Of a stretch of 61,985 bases of DNA, positions 53,468-61,985 are shown piece by piece; positions within the stretch are counted from its first letter, which is position 1, and every line of letters starts with the position of its first letter. The stretch comes from Alkalimonas sp. (GTDB lineage Bacteria; Pseudomonadota; Gammaproteobacteria; Enterobacterales; Alteromonadaceae). The position numbers were made by a program, and so were the translations under genes. The notes beneath the pieces are model-generated. The model was not told where the DNA came from. It saw only the letters and a list, made by a program, of their open reading frames with translations, and did not search any database. The stretch lies in NCBI RefSeq assembly GCF_020831925.1, contig NZ_JAFIFQ010000015.1, positions 1 through 61,985 on the forward strand. Reading direction: 5' to 3'.

Positions 53468-53531
53468 ACCATCGTCATCTTATTCTTACCGTTCGTGTAT
53501 GGACACTTCAGCAACAGATAAGGTTATCGTT

Positions 53532-54668
53532 ATGCTAAAAACACTGATCGTGTTTGGAACCCGCCCGGAAGCCATCAAAATGGCGCCTTTGGTGAATACA
53601 TTGCAACAAACGCCAGGCATAGAAAACAAAGTCTGCGTGACGGCTCAGCATCGGCAAATGCTCGATCAGGTACTCGGCTTGTTTGACATCACACCGGATT
53701 TCGATTTAGACATCATGAAGCCAGGGCAGGATTTATTTGATGTCACCATCACCATTTTGGAGCGGTTAAAAGCCGTGCTTCGCAGCTACCAACCGGATCT
53801 GGTGCTGGTGCATGGCGATACCAGCACCACCTTTGCTACCGCCTTAGCCTGCTACTATGAAAAAATAGCCATTGGCCATGTCGAGGCAGGGTTGCGCACC
53901 GGCAACCTGTTTAGTCCCTGGCCGGAAGAGGCCAATCGCAAATTAACCGGGGTGTTAACGCAGCTGCATTTTGCTCCCACCGAGACAGCGCGGCAGAATT
54001 TGCTGAGCGAAGGGGTGGCGTCAGAGCTGATAACCGTTACGGGCAATACCGTCATTGATGCCTTGCTTGCTGTAGTTGCTAAAATCGAACAAACACCGGC
54101 CTTGCTGCAAGAGCTATCTGAGCAACTGCCCTGGGGCCAACAGCGGCGCATGGTACTGATTACCGGACATCGTCGGGAAAGCTTTGGTGCAGGTTTTGAC
54201 AACATTTGCGCGGCGTTAAAACAGTTGGCCGATACCTACCCCGAATGCGACTTTGTCTACCCGGTGCATCTGAACCCGAATGTACGCGAGCCCGTGTTCC
54301 GCTTGCTGGGTGAGCAGTCCAATATTCACCTGATTGAACCGCAGGACTATTTACCCTTTGTCTTTTTGATGCGCCAGTCCTATTTGGTGCTGACTGACTC
54401 TGGCGGCATTCAGGAAGAAGCGCCTTCGCTGGGCAAGCCAGTCCTGGTGATGCGTGATACCACTGAGCGGCCAGAGGCTGTTGCTGCTGGCACTGTCTTG
54501 CTGGTAGGCACAAACAAGGACAGCATTGTGCGGGAGGTCTCGCGGCTGATGGATGATGCTGCCTGGTATCAGCAAATGAGTGTAGCGCATAATCCTTATG
54601 GCGATGGTAGCGCTTGCCAGCAGATTGCCGAGCGCTTATTGCACTATCCGGCTGTCAGTAAGGGTTAG
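53532..54668 (+). CDS. wecB: UDP-N-acetylglucosamine 2-epimerase (non-hydrolysing)
   Basis: A 378-residue enzyme that interconverts UDP-GlcNAc and UDP-ManNAc. It starts [21 protein letters not shown], the family N-terminus. Other landmarks: [30 protein letters not shown] and [28 protein letters not shown]. The frame is open 26 codons upstream, but the ATG at 53532, behind AAGGTTATCGTT, is chosen. With WecC it supplies UDP-ManNAcA for exopolysaccharide. It is the first gene of the long plus-strand locus that continues past the right edge. Confidence 0.94.
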   Translation: MLKTLIVFGTRPEAIKMAPLVNTLQQTPGIENKVCVTAQHRQMLDQVLGLFDITPDFDLDIMKPGQDLFDVTITILERLKAVLRSYQPDLVLVHGDTSTTFATALACYYEKIAIGHVEAGLRTGNLFSPWPEEANRKLTGVLTQLHFAPTETARQNLLSEGVASELITVTGNTVIDALLAVVAKIEQTPALLQELSEQLPWGQQRRMVLITGHRRESFGAGFDNICAALKQLADTYPECDFVYPVHLNPNVREPVFRLLGEQSNIHLIEPQDYLPFVFLMRQSYLVLTDSGGIQEEAPSLGKPVLVMRDTTERPEAVAAGTVLLVGTNKDSIVREVSRLMDDAAWYQQMSVAHNPYGDGSACQQIAERLLHYPAVSKG

Positions 54669-54673
54669 TCTGC

Positions 54674-55975
54674 TTGGCTACAATGCATACATTCTCAATG
54701 GTGGGCTTTTCGCTCACTAAACTGCTGGCCCGCATTCTGCTTGGGTGCTTGTTGCTGCTTGCTGTACTGATTTTTTTGCTGTTTGATTTTAAGCCCTCGG
54801 TACATAACAACTACCCGGTGACACCGGATACGGCTTTGTTGGCAGAAACCTTTGGCAGCCGCCTTAAAGGCAGGGCCTTGCAGCAGCAACATCTGTACAT
54901 CACATTGCAAGAGAGCCAGGCGCTCATTGCCATCGGCCAACGTGCTTTTCCCAAAGTGCAGGCCGAAGTAAGCATCACAGCCGACAGAGCTACGCTGGCA
55001 TTGTCCTATCCGGTGCTGGCTGGAGCGCTTCATTTGAATGTGCAAGCAAGCCTAGTGCCGGATGAGCAGGGCGATTGGCTGGAGCGGGTGCAGCTTGGCT
55101 CTTTATCAATACCTGGCTCCTGGGTGCTGCGGGTGCTCAGTTGGCAAGCCAGCCGCATGCTGGGTTCAGATGAAGTAGCCCACTTGATCTACGCGGTGGA
55201 ACAAGTGCAGCTAGAGTCCGATATCGTGCGCTTTCGTTTTGCGATTCCCGATAACTTTAAAGGCGGGTTGCGCTCTGGTTTGCCGCTGCAGCGCTTATTA
55301 CTCAGTGAGCCGGAGCGGTTTGAGGTCTATTTGCAGCAGCTGCAATCACACTACCAACAGCATAAGCCGCAGCAGCTAAGCAGCTATCTGGATGTGGTGT
55401 TTCAGTCCGCCTATGTTCAAAGCGAGCAAGCAGATGTCAGTGCTGTGCTGGAAAACCAAGCCGCTTTGTTGGCCTTGGGGGCATTTTTTGGTCCGGCACA
55501 CTTTGATTGGTTGCTGGGCGATGGCCGTAGCTATCCGCTCAGCCGGCCAGCTCCCGGAGAAGTGCAGCTGGCCGGGCGCTTCGACTTACAGCAACACTTT
55601 GTTTATTCGGCCGTGATCAAAGCGCTCACCAACCGCGAGCTTGGGTTGCTGGCCGGGGAGATGAAAGAACTGCTGGATACCAACCCCGGACGCAGTGGCT
55701 TTAGCTTTGTCGACTTACTGGCGGATAAAGCTGGCTTGCGTTTTGCGGAGCTCGCTCTGCAATCTGAAGCATCAGCCAGAAATTTGCAGGCATTTTTTTT
55801 GCAGCCACGCGATGACGGTGACCTGTTGCCAGTGTTTGAATCCTTGCACGAAGGTATTCAATACGAGCAGTTTCTAAGCTATTATGTCGACCTGGATTCT
55901 GTTGCTTACCAACAGCAACTGGCGTTGATCCAACAAAAATTACTGGCAATGCCGCTCTATAGTGGCAAGGATTAG
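54674..55975 (+). CDS. Uncharacterised single-pass membrane protein of the exopolysaccharide operon
   Basis: A 433-residue protein if TTG 54674 is used (AAGGG about 9 bp before); ATG 54683 is the alternative start. One hydrophobic segment (about 14-37) anchors a large extracytoplasmic part of mixed alpha/beta character rich in Gln and Leu. No domain was recognised. It begins 5 bp after wecB and precedes the epimerase by 29 bp, so it belongs to the same transcript. The role, probably in assembly or export of the polymer, is inferred from position only. Confidence 0.6.
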   Translation: MATMHTFSMVGFSLTKLLARILLGCLLLLAVLIFLLFDFKPSVHNNYPVTPDTALLAETFGSRLKGRALQQQHLYITLQESQALIAIGQRAFPKVQAEVSITADRATLALSYPVLAGALHLNVQASLVPDEQGDWLERVQLGSLSIPGSWVLRVLSWQASRMLGSDEVAHLIYAVEQVQLESDIVRFRFAIPDNFKGGLRSGLPLQRLLLSEPERFEVYLQQLQSHYQQHKPQQLSSYLDVVFQSAYVQSEQADVSAVLENQAALLALGAFFGPAHFDWLLGDGRSYPLSRPAPGEVQLAGRFDLQQHFVYSAVIKALTNRELGLLAGEMKELLDTNPGRSGFSFVDLLADKAGLRFAELALQSEASARNLQAFFLQPRDDGDLLPVFESLHEGIQYEQFLSYYVDLDSVAYQQQLALIQQKLLAMPLYSGKD

Positions 55976-56004
55976 CCACTAACCATTCAAACCAAGGATG
56001 AAGC

Positions 56005-57012
56005 ATGAAGTTTTTAGTCACGGGCGCTGCAGGTTTTATCGGATTTTATGTCTGTCAGCGTCTGCTGGAGCTTGGCCACGCTGTGGTTGGCATCGACAAT
56101 CTGAACGATTACTATGCCGTCCAGTTAAAGCAAGATCGCCTCGCTCAACTGCTGCCTCATGCCGACTTTACCTTTCTACCGTTGGATATCGCCAACCGCG
56201 CTGGCATGGCAGAGCTATTTAGCACCCATCAATTTCAGCGGGTCATCCATCTGGCTGCTCAGGCCGGGGTGCGCTACTCGATCGAAAACCCGCTGGTGTA
56301 TGGTGAGAGCAATCTGATGGGCATGCTGCATGTGCTGGAAGGCTGCCGAAGCCAGCAGGTAGAGCACCTGGTCTATGCCTCGTCTAGCTCGGTCTATGGC
56401 ATGAACCCGGTGATGCCTTTTTCCGTGCAAGACAGAGTCGATCACCCGGTCTCCCTGTACGCGGCAACCAAAAAAGCCAATGAACTGATGGCGCACAGCT
56501 ACAGCCATTTGTATCAGATCCCAACCACAGGGTTGCGCTTTTTCACCGTCTATGGCCCCTGGGGCCGGCCGGATATGGCGATGTTTCTGTTTGCCGATGC
56601 CATTGCCAACCATAAACCTATCAAGGTGTTTAATCAGGGCAAGATGCAGCGCGACTTTACCTACATCGATGACATTGTGGAAGGTGTGGTGCGGGTGCAG
56701 GACTGCATACCCAAAGCAAACCCGAACTGGGACCCAACCATAGCGTCAGAAAGCAGAGCTCCCTACAAAGTATTTAATATCGGCAACAATCAGCCGGTTG
56801 AACTGATGCAGTTTATTCAGCACATTGAAACCGCCATGGGCAAAGAGGCCATCAAAGAGTTTTTACCGATGCAAGCGGGTGATGTGCCAGCCACCTACGC
56901 CGATATCGATGATTTAAGCAAGGCAGTTGGCTTTAAACCGGCGACTCCTGTTGCTATCGGAGTGCAGCGTTTTGTCGACTGGTACCAGGATTACTACCGG
57001 ATCCGGAGCTAA
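56005..57012 (+). CDS. NAD-dependent UDP-sugar epimerase (UDP-glucuronate 4-epimerase-like)
   Basis: A 335-residue extended short-chain dehydrogenase. The nucleotide motif is GAAGFIGFYV (7-16), with DNLNDYYAVQLKQDRL typical of UDP-glucuronate epimerases, HLAAQAGVRYSIENPL, the catalytic SSSSVYG and YAATKKANE (YxxxK), and FTVYGPWGRPDMA. It likely makes UDP-galacturonate for the exopolysaccharide. The ATG at 56005 is preceded by CAAGGATGAAGC. It lies within the wecB operon. Confidence 0.9.
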   Translation: MKFLVTGAAGFIGFYVCQRLLELGHAVVGIDNLNDYYAVQLKQDRLAQLLPHADFTFLPLDIANRAGMAELFSTHQFQRVIHLAAQAGVRYSIENPLVYGESNLMGMLHVLEGCRSQQVEHLVYASSSSVYGMNPVMPFSVQDRVDHPVSLYAATKKANELMAHSYSHLYQIPTTGLRFFTVYGPWGRPDMAMFLFADAIANHKPIKVFNQGKMQRDFTYIDDIVEGVVRVQDCIPKANPNWDPTIASESRAPYKVFNIGNNQPVELMQFIQHIETAMGKEAIKEFLPMQAGDVPATYADIDDLSKAVGFKPATPVAIGVQRFVDWYQDYYRIRS

Positions 57013-57021
57013 GCGGATGGA

Positions 57022-58212
57022 GTGGTTGAATCTTGCATGGCGTTGGTGTGCACGGTGATAAGCGGACAAGCGTTACGTACCAGCTGGCAGCCGCTGCAGG
57101 ATCTCGCTGAGATTGCGACGGATTGGCAGCAACTGGAAGCAGACGCCGACGGCAGCTTTTTTGTGTCCTGGCTATGGGTTCGCGTCTGGTTGCAAAGCTA
57201 CCAACCCGATCTGATGGTGATGCGGGTATACGCAGCCAATGAATTGGTTGGCCTGGCTTTATTCAGCTGCAGCTTCGAGCGTCGCCATCGGTTGATCGGC
57301 TCCCGCGTGCTGCGGTTGCATCAAACGGGTGTAGCCAGCCAGGACCAAATCTGGATTGAATACAATACAGTGCTGGCCAGACGAGGAATGACCAGGCAGG
57401 TTGATCAAGCTGTGTTAAACGGCCTGCTGCAGTGGCAGCAATGGGATGAATTGGTGCTGGCAGGTGTGGATGCGCACCAGGCCAAACAATGGCAGCAAGC
57501 TCCACTGCATCGACAAATCGATTGGCAGCAACCATGCTTTGGCGTGGATTTACAAGCGATACGTGACTCTGGTCAAAGTTATCTGGCCAGCTTATCGGCG
57601 AATTGCCGTTATCAAATTAATCGCAGTAAGCGGCGCTATCAACAGGTTGGCGAGCTGCGCTTGGAACAAGCTCAAAACGTGCAGCAAGCCCTGCAATGGT
57701 TTGATGCCATCAGCCCCTGGCATCAACAGCGTTGGGGCAGCGAGGCAGGGCAAAGTGGTTTTGCTAATCCGGAGTTTCTGGCTTTTCATCGGGCACTTAT
57801 CAAGGCAGCCTGGGCAGAGCAAAGTAGCGAACCAGCACAAGCACAACCAGCAAAAGGTGCCGAGTTGTTGACTCTGATGGCAGGACAGCAGCATCTGGCC
57901 ACCTTTTATCAGTTGCGCTATCGCAATCGGATTTATTTTTATCTGGCGGGTTTTCGGCCAGAGCTCGACAAGCAGTTGAAGCCCGGCCTGGTTGGACACA
58001 GTCTGTGCATCGAGCATTATTGCCGGCAAGGGCTGGCATTTTATGATTTTATGGCGGGTGATGAGCGTTATAAACGGCAGTTGGGCCAACCGCATGCCGT
58101 TTTATGCCAGCTTCGCTTGCAGCATGCCAGAGCGCGTTTTCGGCTGGAGTCTTTTGCCAGACAAAGCAAGCACAAACTACGGACCCTGTTTGGAGCAACG
58201 TCACAGCAATGA
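57022..58212 (+). CDS. BioF2/GNAT-type acyltransferase of the exopolysaccharide operon
   Basis: A 396-residue protein if GTG 57022 is used; ATG 57037 is also possible (Shine-Dalgarno spacing is poor for both). The middle and C-terminal halves match the BioF2-like acetyltransferase domain: LSANCRYQINRSKRRYQQVGEL (about 194-215), FYQLRYRNRIYFYLAGFRPELD, and LAFYDFMAGDERYKRQLG. These proteins are commonly encoded in exopolysaccharide loci and may transfer acyl or aminoacyl groups to the glycan; the donor is unknown. It overlaps the FemAB gene by 4 bases (ATGA). Confidence 0.78.
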   Translation: MVESCMALVCTVISGQALRTSWQPLQDLAEIATDWQQLEADADGSFFVSWLWVRVWLQSYQPDLMVMRVYAANELVGLALFSCSFERRHRLIGSRVLRLHQTGVASQDQIWIEYNTVLARRGMTRQVDQAVLNGLLQWQQWDELVLAGVDAHQAKQWQQAPLHRQIDWQQPCFGVDLQAIRDSGQSYLASLSANCRYQINRSKRRYQQVGELRLEQAQNVQQALQWFDAISPWHQQRWGSEAGQSGFANPEFLAFHRALIKAAWAEQSSEPAQAQPAKGAELLTLMAGQQHLATFYQLRYRNRIYFYLAGFRPELDKQLKPGLVGHSLCIEHYCRQGLAFYDFMAGDERYKRQLGQPHAVLCQLRLQHARARFRLESFARQSKHKLRTLFGATSQQ

Positions 58213-59294
58213 ATGCAACGACCATGATGGAACCACTTATCAACGCATGCACTTTCCATGAACTGGCTGCTGAAGACCAGCCAGAAGCGGATGCCTTTAT
58301 TGCCATTCTGGCGACCGCCAGCCCATACCTACACAGTGGCTGGCGCAGGGCGGTTGAGCAAGCCTATGGCCATGCGGCAGGTTGTTTGGTTGCGCGGGAT
58401 ACCCGCCAGCCAGAGCAGCCGATCCGTGGGATCTTGCCTTATGTCCATTTTAAACGGCCCTTGGCCAGTTGCCGCCTGATCTCCCAGCCTTTTTGTGACT
58501 TCTCCGGGCCACTGGCCGTCAGCACTGAACTGGAACAGGCATTGGTAAAACAGCTGCACCATCGTCAGCCCGAGGCCATTGAAATCCGGTATGGGAATAC
58601 TGCCAATCCAGAGTTGGCCAGCCAGAAAGTACGGATGGTGACGCCTTTGCCAGAGAGTGCCGACATCTTACTGGCCAGTTACAAACCCAAGTTACGCAGT
58701 CAGATTAAAAAAGCTGAAAAAAATGGCCTGACAGCCGAGGTTCGTACTGATCGTGATGCCGTGCGGCTGTTTTATCAGGTCTACGGTACCAACATGAAGC
58801 GTTTGGGCTCACCGCCTCATAGTTTGGCCTGGTTTGATGCTATTTTGCAGCATTATCCGGCGGGCCAGGCGGTCCTTGGTTTGGTCTGGTACCAGAATGT
58901 AGCGGTTGGTGCTGGTTTGGTGTTGCTGCAAGGCGAGCAGGCGGTGATCCCCTGGGCATCGACACTAGCCGATTACAACCACCTGGCGCCCAATATGCTG
59001 CTGTATTGGACCTTGCAGGCCCATTTAGCCGATCATGGTGTGCGTTTCTTTGATATGGGGCGCTCCACACCAGAAGAAGGCACCTATCGCTTTAAAAAGC
59101 AGTGGGGGGCTGAGCCGGTGCCGCTGGACTGGCAATTGCTAAAGCCTCAGCAAAGTGGCATCACCCATTTACTGAGTGCCGACGATGCCGGGCCATCCAG
59201 GCTTCGCAGCCTGGCAGAAAAAGCCTGGCAACAGCTACCCTTGCCGCTGGCCAATGGCCTGGGTGCTCGTATCCGCCGGTACATTGCCTTATGA
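58209..59294 (+). CDS. FemAB-family protein, XrtA/PEP-CTERM system-associated
   Basis: A 361-residue peptidyltransferase-like protein of the FemAB group found in exosortase A loci. Visible: ASPYLHSGWRRAVEQAYGH, LASYKPKLRSQIKKAEKNG, FYQVYGTNMKRLGSPPHSL and FFDMGRSTPEEGTYRFKKQWG. Classical FemAB enzymes add amino acids to peptidoglycan precursors; here the acceptor could be the exopolysaccharide lipid intermediate. The ATG at 58209 overlaps the previous stop, giving translational coupling, and is chosen over a longer upstream frame. Confidence 0.85.
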   Translation: MNATTMMEPLINACTFHELAAEDQPEADAFIAILATASPYLHSGWRRAVEQAYGHAAGCLVARDTRQPEQPIRGILPYVHFKRPLASCRLISQPFCDFSGPLAVSTELEQALVKQLHHRQPEAIEIRYGNTANPELASQKVRMVTPLPESADILLASYKPKLRSQIKKAEKNGLTAEVRTDRDAVRLFYQVYGTNMKRLGSPPHSLAWFDAILQHYPAGQAVLGLVWYQNVAVGAGLVLLQGEQAVIPWASTLADYNHLAPNMLLYWTLQAHLADHGVRFFDMGRSTPEEGTYRFKKQWGAEPVPLDWQLLKPQQSGITHLLSADDAGPSRLRSLAEKAWQQLPLPLANGLGARIRRYIAL

Positions 59295-59357
59295 TAAGTT
59301 GTATTCGCCTACCATTGCTGTTGGTTACAGCCAGCCGTTGCAAGCAGGAGGTCCACC

Positions 59358-60839
59358 GTGTCTAAGTTTGCGCTGTTTTTCTTATTGCTGTATGGCGGTG
59401 GCCTGATTGCGGTGCTGGCTTACAATGGCGCAGCGGCGTTTTTTCTGTACCAGATTGTCTACATGTTCAACCCGGAAAACCGCTGGTGGAGCGCCGACAT
59501 TCCCAGCATGCGCTATTCCTTTATCACTGCCTTAATGATGTTGTTGGCATTGGCTTACAAGTACAAAGAACTCAGCCAAATCAGCCCCTGGACCAGGCAG
59601 CCGGTGTTTGGCTGGATGCTGGCATTTTTACTGCTGCATTTCATCGCGTTTTTCTATGCGCTTGATCCCGATGCACACAGTCGCTTTACCGATTACTTCT
59701 GGCGATTGGTGGTGGTGATGCTGGTGGCGTACAAGCTACTGAATACCGAAAAGTTACTTAATATTGCCATCTGGGTCTATTTGCTTGGTGCAGCCTATGT
59801 CGGTTATTACGGCCATTCGATGGGGCGGGATAACCGTGGCCGTTTATCCGGCATTGGCATGATTGATACCAGTACCGACTCCAACTTAGCAGCTGCGGCC
59901 TTGGTGCCTGCTGTGGTATTGCTGCTGTATTACGCCTGGCAGGGCAACTGGAAAACCCGTGCTGTGGTCTTTGTCTGCAGCGCTTTTGTGGTGAATGTGT
60001 TGGTGCTACTCAACAGCCGGGGCGCTTTTGTTGGTGTGCTGGCCGGCTGCTCGCTGTTTGTGTTTTTTATGCTGTTTTCCCGCATTCAAAAAGCCCGCCA
60101 GCGTATGGCGGCGGTGGGTATTGTGATCGCTGGCTTATCCGGGGCACTGTATTTAACCGATGAATCCTTCTGGAACCGGATGCAAACCCTGCAGGCTGAT
60201 GAACAGGGTCAGCGCGGGGCAGATGGCCGTGGCCGGATGCACTTTTGGTTTGGCACTTTTGATATGATCAAGGACTACCCGCTTGGCATGGGAGTGGGGG
60301 GGTACTCCACCGTCAGTGCCATTTATCTGGACCCGACCCAAACCAACTACACCATAGAGCGGCGGGTACCGCACTCCACCTGGTTTCAGGTGCTGGGTGA
60401 TTTTGGCTGGCTGGGTTTGTTTGTCTTTGTTGGCATGCTGTTGTCGGTATTTCGTATCAGCCACAAAACCAAGAAATACATGATCAAGCAGGGGCGACCG
60501 GAGATTTACCACAAAATTTTAGCACTTGAATGCGGCTTAATTGGCTTTTTAGCGGCAGCTACCTTTATTGACCGGGCCCGGGCCGAGATTTTGTTCTGGA
60601 TGATTTTATTTTTGGCGTCTTCCAGCAATGTCTATTACTTGCAGCATAAAGCGAAAACAGCGGCAGCAGCTGCAGCCAATGCACTGGGCCGGCGCGAGCA
60701 GCCAGAAGAGAACGAACCGCCTGGTCTGGCTGAAGAGCCGCTTGGCAGGCGCACACAAAAGGGCCCTGTCACCAAGGCATCGCTTAGAAAGCAGTTGCAA
60801 TCACAGCAGCAGTTGGCCAATCCAGGCCGCAGGGAGTAA
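59358..60839 (+). CDS. O-antigen-ligase-like protein, putative exosortase A-associated O-glycosylation ligase
   Basis: A 493-residue inner-membrane protein with about ten to twelve hydrophobic segments. The Wzy/WaaL-type periplasmic loop includes RGRMHFWFGTFDMIKDYPLGMGVGGYSTVSAIY and RRVPHSTWFQVLGDFGWLGL, conserved in the family. The C-terminus (about 425-493) is Lys/Arg/Gln-rich and cytoplasmic. It is likely a polymerase or ligase acting on lipid-linked glycan. The start is GTG 59358, preceded by GCAGGAGGTCC, an unusually strong Shine-Dalgarno. It is followed 5 bp later by the amidotransferase gene. Confidence 0.85.
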   Translation: MSKFALFFLLLYGGGLIAVLAYNGAAAFFLYQIVYMFNPENRWWSADIPSMRYSFITALMMLLALAYKYKELSQISPWTRQPVFGWMLAFLLLHFIAFFYALDPDAHSRFTDYFWRLVVVMLVAYKLLNTEKLLNIAIWVYLLGAAYVGYYGHSMGRDNRGRLSGIGMIDTSTDSNLAAAALVPAVVLLLYYAWQGNWKTRAVVFVCSAFVVNVLVLLNSRGAFVGVLAGCSLFVFFMLFSRIQKARQRMAAVGIVIAGLSGALYLTDESFWNRMQTLQADEQGQRGADGRGRMHFWFGTFDMIKDYPLGMGVGGYSTVSAIYLDPTQTNYTIERRVPHSTWFQVLGDFGWLGLFVFVGMLLSVFRISHKTKKYMIKQGRPEIYHKILALECGLIGFLAAATFIDRARAEILFWMILFLASSSNVYYLQHKAKTAAAAAANALGRREQPEENEPPGLAEEPLGRRTQKGPVTKASLRKQLQSQQQLANPGRRE

Positions 60840-60844
60840 CAAGG

Positions 60845-61985
60845 ATGTGTGGATTAGCTGGTTTTTTCCGCTTTGGCGAGCCAGAGGCAACAACCGAGCA
60901 ACTGCTGGCGCAAATGGGGCAGGCGATTTTGCATCGGGGCCCGGATGGTGGTGGGCTTTGGTTCGATCAGCGCATAGCCCTGGTGCACCGACGGCTTAGT
61001 ATTCTGGATTTATCCACTGCCGGTAGCCAGCCGATGCATTCAGCTTGTGGCCGTTATGTGATGGTGTTTAATGGCGAAATTTATAATTTCCAGCCATTAA
61101 GAGCAGAGCTGAAAGCGCAAGGTGAGCACTTTGTCAGTCATACCGACAGTGAAGTGCTGCTGCGGCTCTATATGCTGCATGGCCCGGCCTGTTTGCAGCA
61201 GCTCAATGGCATGTTTGCCATCGCGATTTGGGACAGGCAGCAGCAAAAACTGTTTTTGGCTCGCGATCGTTTGGGCAAAAAGCCTTTATACCTGTATCAG
61301 GACGGTGATTACTTTGCCTTTGGCTCGGAATTAAAAGCGCTGATGCCGCTGCCTTTTTTTAAGCGGGAGTTGAACCCGCAAGCGCTGCAAGACTATTTTT
61401 TCTACCAGTATGTGCCGGACCCAAAAAGTATTTTCAAACACGCCCGCAAACTCAAGCCTGGCTATTATGCAGAGTGGCACCAGGGACAGTTTACCGAGCA
61501 CTGTTATTGGGATCTGAGCTTTGCCAGCGCCAGTGCTGCCTCGGAAGAGGAGTTGTCGCATCAGCTGCGCGAGCTTTTAGATGATGCGGTGAAAATCCGC
61601 ATGGTCAGTGACGTGCCGCTGGGGGCTTTTTTAAGCGGCGGCGTGGACTCAAGTGCCGTTGTGGCCAGCATGGCGAAGCAGAGTACGCAACCGGTGACCA
61701 CCTGCGCCATTGGCTTTGACTCGAAAAAGTTTGATGAAGTGCAGTACGCCAAACAGATCGCCCAGCAGTTTGGCACCGATCACCATGAATTTACCGTGCG
61801 TGCCAATGTCACCGACAGCTTCCTGCGCATTAGCCGCTACTTTGACGAACCCTTTGCCGATCCGTCTTTTGTGCCGACTTATTTTGTCGCCGAACTGGCG
61901 CGCAAAAAAGTTACGGTAGCGCTGGCAGGGGATGGCGGCGATGAGAATTTTGCCGGTTACAGCAAGTACCTGGTGGATCAGACCG
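60845..61985 (+). CDS. Exosortase A system-associated asparagine-synthase-like amidotransferase; partial
   Basis: Runs off the right edge with 380 residues visible. Met-Cys2 (MCGLAGFF) is the N-terminal glutamine-amidotransferase nucleophile. Then come HRGPDGGGLW, HRRLSILDLSTAGSQPM, FNGEIYNF, DSEVLL, NGMFAIAIWD and ARDRLGKKPLY. The synthetase domain starts with DVPLGAFLSGGVDSSAV, the PP-loop ATP site, and continues into AGDGGDENFAGYSKY. The expected full length is about 630 residues. AsnB-like genes of this type occur in exosortase A exopolysaccharide loci and may amidate a uronic acid. It starts 5 bp after the ligase gene with AAGG nearby. Confidence 0.92.
   Translation, partial: MCGLAGFFRFGEPEATTEQLLAQMGQAILHRGPDGGGLWFDQRIALVHRRLSILDLSTAGSQPMHSACGRYVMVFNGEIYNFQPLRAELKAQGEHFVSHTDSEVLLRLYMLHGPACLQQLNGMFAIAIWDRQQQKLFLARDRLGKKPLYLYQDGDYFAFGSELKALMPLPFFKRELNPQALQDYFFYQYVPDPKSIFKHARKLKPGYYAEWHQGQFTEHCYWDLSFASASAASEEELSHQLRELLDDAVKIRMVSDVPLGAFLSGGVDSSAVVASMAKQSTQPVTTCAIGFDSKKFDEVQYAKQIAQQFGTDHHEFTVRANVTDSFLRISRYFDEPFADPSFVPTYFVAELARKKVTVALAGDGGDENFAGYSKYLVDQT

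Larger units (their letters stand above)
53147..53531. other. Divergent wecC/wecB intergenic region (385 bp) rich in inverted repeats
   Basis: Contains the palindrome CTGTATGATACAG (53190-53202), a nested set of inverted repeats at 53237-53338, and a GG-N10-GC promoter-like pair at 53453-53466. No coding sequence is supported: the in-frame extension of wecB upstream of 53532 looks non-coding. Confidence 0.55.

Noticed and set aside
1-61985. Insertion sequence, prophage, CRISPR, tRNA or rRNA genes
   Set aside because: Scanned for transposase-like proteins, terminal repeats, regular spaced repeats and tRNA-like segments. None was seen; this was by eye only.

Overview
The window looks like a chromosomal segment of a gammaproteobacterium, most likely of the Rheinheimera/Alishewanella/Arsukibacterium group or a close Alteromonadales-like relative. 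This is inferred from gene content and order (rsmE-gshB-yqgE-ruvX, metK/tkt-epd-pgk-fba, DUF3450-ExbB-ExbB-ExbD-TonB-TPR, yciU, rlmA, rlmJ, yfiF) combined with an exosortase A (PEP-CTERM) exopolysaccharide locus. No rRNA, tRNA, CRISPR array, insertion sequence or prophage was seen.

Left part (1-36.8 kb), mostly housekeeping. It starts with a cut-off TolB-propeller/amidohydrolase-type protein, a Tat-exported sugar-isomerase-like protein and a MacAB-like export operon. A secreted subtilase with LRR repeats and a GlyGly-CTERM-like tail follows, then malic enzyme, a cytochrome c'-like protein and a serine hydrolase. Next come RNA methyltransferases (rlmA, rlmJ, yfiF, rsmE), a TonB/ECF-sigma/putative anti-sigma module, an S1/P1 nuclease, an orphan glgC, the rsmE-gshB-yqgE-ruvX-DUF1653 operon, an AbgT transporter and metK. 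Divergent from metK is tkt-epd-pgk-fba, and then a full TonB energising operon.

Right part (37-62 kb), surface and exopolysaccharide functions. The order is: a Tat-signal protein with a PqqD-like / HprK-like kinase / nucleotidyltransferase cluster (HPr-rel-A type); the two-component system PrsK-PrsR with an upstream trypsin-like protease; a patatin, two LuxI/FeeM-like acyltransferases, an E1-like (ThiF) enzyme and a PEP-CTERM protein; the TPR lipoprotein PrsT with wecC; and a long plus-strand operon wecB - unknown membrane protein - UDP-sugar epimerase - BioF2-type acyltransferase - FemAB - O-antigen-ligase-like protein - asparagine-synthase-like amidotransferase, cut by the right edge. The exosortase itself and the core glycosyltransferases are not in the window and probably lie to the right.

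How they fit together: PrsK/PrsR is a sigma-54 type regulatory pair. The PEP-CTERM gene and the Tat/HPr-rel-A operon both carry a -24/-12 type promoter, preceded at about 82 and 72 bp by a nearly identical 16-bp motif (14 of 16 bases). This suggests that both belong to the same enhancer-controlled regulon. That link, and the acyltransferase/E1/patatin cluster beside the PEP-CTERM gene, are the most interesting points here.
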